12,594 bases of DNA, taken from Eimeria necatrix (Eukaryota; Apicomplexa; Conoidasida; Eucoccidiorida; Eimeriidae). Below are positions 7,853-12,594 of this stretch, in pieces. The notes under the pieces were generated by a model. The model was not told the DNA's origin and made no database searches. It saw nothing but the letters and a program-made list of their open reading frames with translations. The stretch is from contig NW_013655143.1 in the NCBI RefSeq assembly GCF_000499385.1, positions 40,340 to 52,933 of the forward strand, written 5' to 3'. Made by a program: the position numbers and the translations under genes. Numbering within the stretch: position 1 is the stretch's first letter; each line of letters starts with the position of its first letter.

Positions 7853-8277
7853 GGTATTTGCGTTTGTGTTGGAAAAGAAAACGCGGGAAAGAAAAATAAA
7901 ACAAAGAAAAGGAAAATTGAAATTAAGTTTTGGGAAGTGCTCAGACAGCAAGTTCGACTAAGTCCTCGAGCTGTGGACCACTGGTCACCTGAGTGGACCA
8001 CTGGTCACTTGCTCGTTCTAAGAACAGCAGCAGCTGCTGCTGCAGCCCCGCTCCTGCTGCTGCTGCTGCAGCAGCACCCGCTGCTGCAGCGCCAGCCAAC
8101 AGTGCAGCAGGACCGCCTGCTGCAGCAGCCTGTACAGGAGCAGCAGGAACAGCCAGGGCCTGTGGGGCAGCAGCAACGGCTGCTGCGGGTGCAGAGGCAG
8201 CTTGCAGCAGCAGCAGCAGCTGCTGCAGCGGCTGCTGCTGCGCGTTCCCAGCATCGGGCGCTGCAGCAGCAGCAGCA

Positions 8278-8314
<37 letters not shown>

Positions 8315-8353
8315 CGCCCTGCCTTTTCGGCTTCCTGCTGCTGCTGCAGCTAG
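7835..8353 (+). CDS. Low-confidence Gln/Leu/Ala-rich reading frame
   Basis: The frame starts at an ATG inside the TGCATGCA repeat array. It passes through Lys-rich sequence (KENAGKKNKTKKRKIEIKFW), two DHWS/TGH-type segments from the 20-bp direct repeat, then a Gln/Leu/Ala-rich part (QPTVQQDRLLQQPVQEQQEQ). The middle piece (8090-8210) is the most protein-like. The start lies in probable regulatory repeat, so any real coding part is more likely an exon beginning near 8030. Confidence 0.18.
7973..8008. repeat. Direct repeat of GTGGACCACTGGTCAC, period 20
   Basis: The 16-bp word occurs at 7973-7988 and 7993-8008. Each copy contains GACCA-C-TGGTC, an inverted repeat with a 1-nt centre. It may be a protein-binding site pair or a short minisatellite. 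Confidence 0.85.
8201..8311. repeat. CAG/CTG tract with (CAG)5(CTG)11 inversion
   Basis: CAG runs meet CTG runs: (CAG)5 at 8264-8278 flows directly into (CTG)11 at 8279-8311, making a self-complementary hairpin. The region is open in several frames on both strands. Confidence 0.85.
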
Positions 8354-8461
8354 AGACGCCCAAGCGGTCTTCTTCGATTTTGTTTTATATTATACTTCGC
8401 TGGACTTTTTTATTTTCTTTGTAGTTGCATTTGCCTGTGCTGCTGCAGTGCTGCTGCAGTG

Positions 8462-8488
8462 CTGCTGCTGCTGCTGCTGCTGCTGCTG
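8462..8488. repeat. (CTG)9 tract
   Basis: Nine CTG units preceded by CTGCTGCAGTG repeats, in the 3' flank of the minus-strand membrane gene. Confidence 0.85.
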
Positions 8489-8617
8489 AGGCGGTCTTTT
8501 GTTCGTGGCCACTCCGAAGAACTCTTTCAAAGTCTAGTTTGCTCCAAGCCTTCTTTCGAATTCATTTCTTTTATTTTAAAACTCATTTTAATTTTAAAAT
8601 CTAATTTGCTTTTCCAT

Positions 8618-10051
8618 TTACTTGAACAGCAAATAGTAAAGGCAGGCCAGACACCCCAGAAAGCCCGGGCCGATGGTGCCCCAGTGCTGAACGGAAAGCG
8701 CAGCAAAGAGATCCGAACACCTCCAAATAAGTAAATTAAAATATAAAATAGAATATTATAAATAATTAAATTATAAAATAAAACATTTTGGAGAAAAAAG
8801 GAAACAAATAGAAGCTGGAAACCCGAAAATAAGCAAAAGTTGAACGGGAACGCATGCAGAAGTTGAATGCAGCAAAACAGAGCCAAAGAAGCCATTTGAA
8901 CAAAATAAATATTCAAAAGAAGTTAATTAAACTTATTTGGAGTTGAATTAAACTTATTTGAATTAAAAAAATAAAATTTAATTCAAATCTGAACTTGTGT
9001 TCAAGTTCACTCACATCGGACGCCATCGCCACCAAAACAGAAACGGAAAGCGAAACACTAATGACTCTCTTCAGAGTCGCTGCGAACAGAAACAAAACCT
9101 TTTAATTCAAATTTAAAAAGGGTTTGAGAATACTTTATGAGGGTTTAGGGTTTAGGGTTTAGGGTTTAGGGTTTAGGGTTTGGCAGTTCAGGTTCCTCCT
9201 GTGTATGCGGCATCGCTATGAAGTGCGCGCTTTCCGCATTTAGAATTACGAATTTGTTTGTTTTAAAACTGATTTATTTTATTGATTTGTTTTTAAATTG
9301 GTTTATTTATTTAATTTATTTAATTTATTTAATTTATTTATTTTTATTTGACATTGTTTTATTTAATTTGTTGAAAACTCACGGTGAGGCGACAGCACAA
9401 ACAGCGAAGGCCAAAAGAGGCAAATTTTGGCGGCCAAGGCGCCCACGACGACATCTGCAGCAGCAGCGCAGCAGCAGCAGCAGCAGCAGCGCAGCAGCAG
9501 CAGCAGCGCAGCAGCAGCGCAGCAGCAACAAGAAGCAAAAGAACAGAAAGAAAACAAATAATAAAATGTAAATAGAACAACAAATTAAAACAAATAATTA
9601 AATGTTTTTAATTTGTTGCTGTTCATTATTTATATTTGTGCAGAAACGAAAACGAAAGAAAACCTGCAGCAACAACGAAGGCCAGAGGCAGCTGGCCAAA
9701 TAAATAAAGAAACAAAAAATAGATTTAAAATCAAATATAAAATCAAAAATAATCAAAATAAATTCAAAATCAAAAACAACCAAAAATAAGCAAAAAAGAA
9801 TCGAAATAAGAGAAATAAAATCAAAAATAAACAAAATAAATTCGAAATAAAAGAAAAAAATTAAAAATAAACAAAATAAAGTCGAAATAAAAGAAATTAA
9901 ATTAAAAATAAAACAAAGTCGAAATAAAAGAAATAAAAACAAAATAAAATAAATTCGAAATAAAACTGCAAACGCACCTTGACGCAGAAGCGCGGTGTAC
10001 AGGGAGGGCGAAGCGCCGAAGAAGCTGCAAATAAAAAGAAATCAATTCAAA

Positions 10052-10083
<32 letters not shown>

Positions 10084-10277
10084 AAATAATAAATAAACAA
10101 ACAAATAAATAAATAATAAATAAATAAATAGTAAATAAATAAATAAATAATAAATAAATAGATCCATTTGTCAGTTAGATGAGGTCTAAATTAAAAAAGA
10201 AAAAAGCAAGGAGTCATTTGTGAGGCTACAAGCACCCAAATAAGAATAATAAAAAGACGAAAAGGCAAAAGAAACGA

Positions 10278-10347
<70 letters not shown>

Positions 10348-11327
10348 TAAAAATAAAAATAAAACAAAAATAATAAAAAATAAAAATAAAATAAAAATAA
10401 AAATAAAACAAAAATAAAAAGAACAAAGCAAAGCGGGAAACAGAAAAGTTCTGAAAAATGAAATGAACAAAAGAATAAAATAAATAAAATGAATTAAATG
10501 AATTAAATGAACAAAATGAATTAAATGAACAAAACGAATCAAATGAATTAAATGAATTAAATGAATTAATGAACAAAATGAATAAAATGAACAAAACGAA
10601 TTAAATGAATTAAATGAACTAATTAAACAAACTCACAAGTGAGTGAGGGAGTCAGGTGTCGATACACTCGAGAAAGGCAAGAAAAGGAAACAAAAATAAA
10701 AAACAAAAAGCAAAGACAGCCGCGCCCACAGACTGCCTTCTTGCTGCAGCAAAGCAGCAGCACAAAAGCAAACAACAAAAGAATTCATTTAATTGTTTTA
10801 ATTGAAATTAAAAGAATTAATTAAACTTTAATTGCTTTAATTGAAATTAAAAGAATTAATTAAACTTTAATTCTTTTAATTGAAATTAAAAGAATCAAAA
10901 TGAATTCTTCTGAAAGAATTAAATTAAACTTTAGTTCCTTTTAATTCTTTTAAAACAATTAAAATGAATCCTCTTAAAAGAATTAAATTAAACTTTAATT
11001 CTTTTAATTTGAAGTTAAAAGAATTAAATTAAACTTTAATTTTTCGATTTGAAATTAAAAGAATTAAATTAAACTTTAATTCTTTTAATTGAAATTAAAA
11101 GAATTAAATTAAAATTTAATTCCTTTTAATTCCTTCGACAAATGCGCAGCAGCAGAAGCAAAAAGAAAGAAAACAAATTCTTTTAAAGTCCAAACTCTGA
11201 AGAATAAAATATATTTCAAACATTTAAATAAAATGTTATAAATAAATTGAAATAAGACTTTTAAATATTTAAATAAAACTACATTTAAACATGAACGTTT
11301 GCGAATATGAAATAGTGGCAGCAGCAA

Positions 11328-11388
<61 letters not shown>

Positions 11389-11561
11389 TGGAAAAGTTCA
11401 AGTTTGCTGCTGCTCACTCTGTTAGCAGCAAATAAGGACAGCAGCAGCAGCCGCAGCTGGCTGAAAACGCCAGCAGCAGCAGCACCGAAGAAGGCAGCAA
11501 GCAGCGGCCCAACGGGGCTTTCAATAACATCGAAGACGAGCCCTTTTGCTGCTGCTGCTGG

Positions 11562-11600
<39 letters not shown>

Positions 11601-11798
11601 GAGCGCGGCCCCGAGCGCGAAGGGCAGCGCCGCGAGAGCAGCAGCAGCAACTGCAGCAGCAGCAGCAGCAGCAGCAGCAAGCAGCAGCACGTCGTACAGC
11701 GGAGCTTCGAAGAGAAAAAAGCCGAAGCAAACAAAAGCCAGACACCAGCGCATTGAAACCAAAGACACCCAGCCCTCCGCAGCAGATCCTATCGCCAT
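8618..11798 (-). CDS. Spliced multi-pass membrane protein, six predicted exons, family unrecognised
   Basis: Exons in reading order: 11798-11418, 10743-10637, 10024-9978, 9454-9383, 9079-9015, 8686-8618 (stop TAA 8620-8618), total 741 nt, 246 residues. Donors on the minus strand are GTGAGC, GTGAGT, GTGCGT, GTGAGT, GTGAGT; every acceptor ends in CAG. Intron phases are 0, 2, 1, 1, 0 and the joined frame has no stop. For exon 5 only the phase supplied by exon 4 is open. Hydrophobic stretches lie near residues 17-40, 88-125 (either side of a long Ala tract), 134-151 (LSLLFVFYFCFLFLPF), 180-200 (VVVGALAAKICLFWPSLFV), 208-222 and 230-245 (GPGFLGCLACLYYLLF), suggesting five to seven membrane passes, as in a small transporter or channel-like protein. 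The start ATG (AAAATGGC) follows a (CTG)19 leader. Exon 1 is the least sure because other frames there also look codable. A short extra exon near 11200-11144 is possible. The last exon could instead splice at CAA/GTAAAT (donor at 8621/8620). Exons 2-6 I rate about 0.75. Confidence 0.6.
9141..9181 (+). repeat. Interstitial telomere-like repeat (TTTAGGG)5
   Basis: GGG, five exact TTTAGGG copies, then TTT. It lies inside the predicted intron 9080-9382 of the minus-strand gene, so the transcript would carry CCCUAAA. Confidence 0.9.
9458..9528. repeat. Interrupted CAG tract at a splice acceptor
   Basis: CAGCAGCGCAG-type repeats in the predicted intron 9455-9977. Read on the minus strand, the final CTGCTGCTGCAG forms the acceptor of the exon at 9454. 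Confidence 0.85.
9715..9960. repeat. AT-rich low-complexity tract (AAATAAAATC/GAAATAA family)
   Basis: Irregular units such as AAAATCAAAAATAA and TCGAAATAAAAGAAA. On the minus strand this is T-rich intron sequence. No gene is seen. Confidence 0.75.
10046..10162. repeat. AAATA/AAATAAT tract
   Basis: Tandem AAAT units with occasional AAT slips and an AAAC variant, inside the predicted intron 10025-10636. Confidence 0.85.
10278..10343. repeat. (AAT)22 microsatellite
   Basis: Twenty-two perfect AAT units in the same predicted intron. On the minus strand it yields an apparent Tyr run that I regard as noncoding. Confidence 0.95.
10475..10625. repeat. AATGAATTAA/AATGAACAAA tract
   Basis: About fifteen 10-bp units of the form AAATGAATTA or AAATGAACAA, ending just beside the GTGAGT donor of the exon at 10637. 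Confidence 0.8.
10785..11130. repeat. ~40-bp palindromic AT-rich tandem array
   Basis: AAACTTTAATT recurs near 10823, 10862, 10927, 10990, 11031 and 11071, with a variant near 11111, mostly 39-41 bp apart. A unit holds exact 16-bp inverted arms TTTAATTCTTTTAATT (11075-11090) and AATTAAAAGAATTAAA (11093-11108) with a 2-nt loop. It lies in the predicted first intron of the minus-strand gene. Confidence 0.9.
11319..11389. repeat. CAG tract with CAA interruptions
   Basis: About 23 units, two or three of them CAA, in the 3' part of a Ser/Ala-coding plus frame and in the predicted first intron of the minus-strand gene. Confidence 0.85.
11548..11600. repeat. CTG tract coding Ala in minus gene
   Basis: Four CTG-type units, GCG, then about twelve more. 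In the predicted minus-strand exon 1 this encodes an Ala run. In plus frames it would be Leu, Cys or Ala. Confidence 0.85.
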
Positions 11799-11813
11799 TT
11801 TCTGCAGCAACAC

Positions 11814-11814
<1 letters not shown>

Positions 11815-11871
<57 letters not shown>
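11815..11871. repeat. (CAG)19 tract
   Basis: Nineteen pure CAG units. On the minus strand this is (CTG)19 ending 17 nt before the predicted ATG at 11798, so it would lie in the 5' leader. Confidence 0.9.
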
Positions 11872-11874
<3 letters not shown>

Positions 11875-11928
11875 TGGGTCTGATGAGGAGGCGAGCGCGG
11901 AGAACAACGCACAGAGGCGCATGCGCTA

Positions 11929-12225
11929 ATGATGAAAAGAGATGCAGAATATAGCCACGGCTGCAGCAGCAGCAGCAGCAGCTGCTGCTGCTGCTGCTGC
12001 AACAGCAGCAGGAAAAGCAGCAGCAGCAAAGTCTGCATGCGCTTTAAAATATTACAAAAGAAAACGGATAGTGCGCACAAGAGTGCTGCTGCAGCAAGAA
12101 CTGCAGCAGCACCAAAACGAACAGCAGCAGCAACAACAGCAGCACATACAAAACAGCAACTAGCGAGCGCTGCAGCAGCAGAAAACGCAGCAGCAGCAAG
12201 AAGCATCCTGCAATATCATAAATAA
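11929..12225 (+). CDS. Low-confidence small Ser/Ala/Cys-rich frame
   Basis: ATG-initiated and 98 codons long: MMKRDAEYSHGC, Ser and Cys runs, KVCMRFKILQKKTDSAHKSA, then Ala/Thr-rich sequence ending SILQYHK. A second ATG frame at 11942-12163 overlaps it. It would diverge from the minus-strand gene starting at 11798. Most of its composition follows from CAG repeats, so it may be chance. Confidence 0.18.
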   Translation: MMKRDAEYSHGCSSSSSSCCCCCCNSSRKSSSSKVCMRFKILQKKTDSAHKSAAAARTAAAPKRTAAATTAAHTKQQLASAAAAENAAAARSILQYHK

Positions 12226-12291
12226 AACCAGCAGCAGCAGCAGGAAGAGGACAAACAACAACAGCAGCAGGAGAAACAGCAGCAGCAGCAG

Positions 12292-12351
12292 CATAAGCAG
12301 CAGCAGCATAAGCAGCAGCAGCATAAGCAGCAGCAGCATAAGCAGCAGCAG
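12292..12351 (+). repeat. 15-bp tandem repeat CATAAGCAGCAGCAG x4
   Basis: Four copies with CATAAG at 12292, 12307, 12322 and 12337: a minisatellite grown from CAG repeat. Confidence 0.9.
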
Positions 12352-12508
12352 AAACAGCAGCAGAAACAACAGCAGCAGCAGCAGAAGCGGCAGAAACAAT
12401 AGCAGCAGCAGAAGCAGCAGCAGCAGAAACGGCAGGAGCAGCAGCAGAAACAGCAGGAGCAGCAGAAACAGCAGCAGCAGTAGCAGCAGAAACAGCAGGA
12501 GCAGCAGA

Positions 12509-12510
<2 letters not shown>

Positions 12511-12594
<84 letters not shown>
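12511..12594 (+). repeat. (CAG)28 at window end
   Basis: Twenty-eight uninterrupted CAG units reach the last base, so the tract continues beyond or marks a contig break caused by the repeat. Confidence 0.95.

Larger units (their letters stand above)
12164..12594 (+). other. Open frame without start, Ser/Arg/Asn/Gln-rich, runs off the window
   Basis: After a TAG at 12161-12163 this frame has no stop for 143 codons to the window end, although the Gln frame of the same repeats is broken by TAG at two places. The translation is Gln-rich, then SSRNSSRNNSSSS-type. It has no ATG. It could be part of an exon or chance in repeat DNA. Confidence 0.25.

Noticed and set aside
7779..7860. CRISPR-like array
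   Set aside because: Units are about 22 bp with no spacers of constant unique sequence, and the setting is eukaryotic.
8630..8734. Plus-strand terminal exon (QIVKAGQTPQKARADGAPVL... to TAA)
   Set aside because: It has a fair acceptor and open frame, but no upstream plus exon supplies it. The minus strand gives a membrane segment in phase with four other exons.
9661..9690. 28-nt exon candidate on the minus strand between the 9978 and 9454 exons
   Set aside because: It has an acceptor-like GGCCAG and a CAG/GTTTTC end, but 28 nt breaks the phase that the flanking exons share directly.
10186..10594. Minus-strand frames with Tyr, Leu or Phe/Asn-Ser runs
   Set aside because: These are translations of (AAT)n and AATGAA tracts within a predicted intron; no start or composition supports coding.
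11109..11200. Minus-strand exon reading VWTLKEFVFFLFASAAAHL
   Set aside because: The acceptor TTATTCTTCAG is good, but the only nearby donor (TTT/GTCGAA) is weak. It is kept as a possible optional exon only.
1..12594. tRNA or rRNA genes
   Set aside because: I saw no cloverleaf with conserved TTCGANNC-type loop and no rRNA-like sequence by eye; a covariance-model scan was not possible.

Overview
The window looks like nuclear DNA from a coccidian apicomplexan, most likely Eimeria. The basis is (CAG)n/(CTG)n tracts that read as Ala, Gln, Ser, Leu or Cys runs depending on frame, interstitial TTTAGGG (AAACCCT-type) telomere-like repeats, small GT-AG exons in AT-rich introns, and TGCATGCA words of the kind bound by apicomplexan AP2 proteins. 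Nothing bacterial is visible (no operons, no Shine-Dalgarno spacing), so TTG/GTG-initiated frames were not taken as genes.

Layout. 1-3700 is a mosaic of GC-rich islands in AT-rich DNA with good splice-like signals on both strands. I report only low-confidence exon candidates there, plus a 21-bp triplicate repeat and the first telomere-like block. 3740-4252 is CAG-rich and open on both strands. 4253-6709 (+) is the clearest gene: one uninterrupted frame for an 818-residue, probably single-pass membrane protein full of homopolymer runs, with no family I recognise. 6710-8617 is a gene-poor gap between convergent genes. It holds two palindromic GGGGCCCC-type arrays, three TGCATGCA sites spaced 21-22 bp, a 20-bp-period direct repeat and CAG/CTG tracts.

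8618-11798 (-) is best explained as a spliced gene that no single open frame reveals. Six exons joined by five canonical GT-AG introns are phase-compatible and give a 246-residue hydrophobic multi-pass membrane protein ending in TAA. Its introns hold nearly all the simple repeats of the right half: a telomere-like block, CAG and AAT microsatellites, AAATA tracts, and about 40-bp palindromic AT-rich units. The last 0.8 kb (11.8-12.6 kb) is almost continuous CAG-type repeat running off the window end, with only weak coding evidence.

The two main genes converge. Both seem to encode membrane proteins, but the sequence gives no direct evidence that they work together. The most useful results are the spliced minus-strand gene, the distinct repeat class in each of its introns, and the helically phased AP2-type site array.
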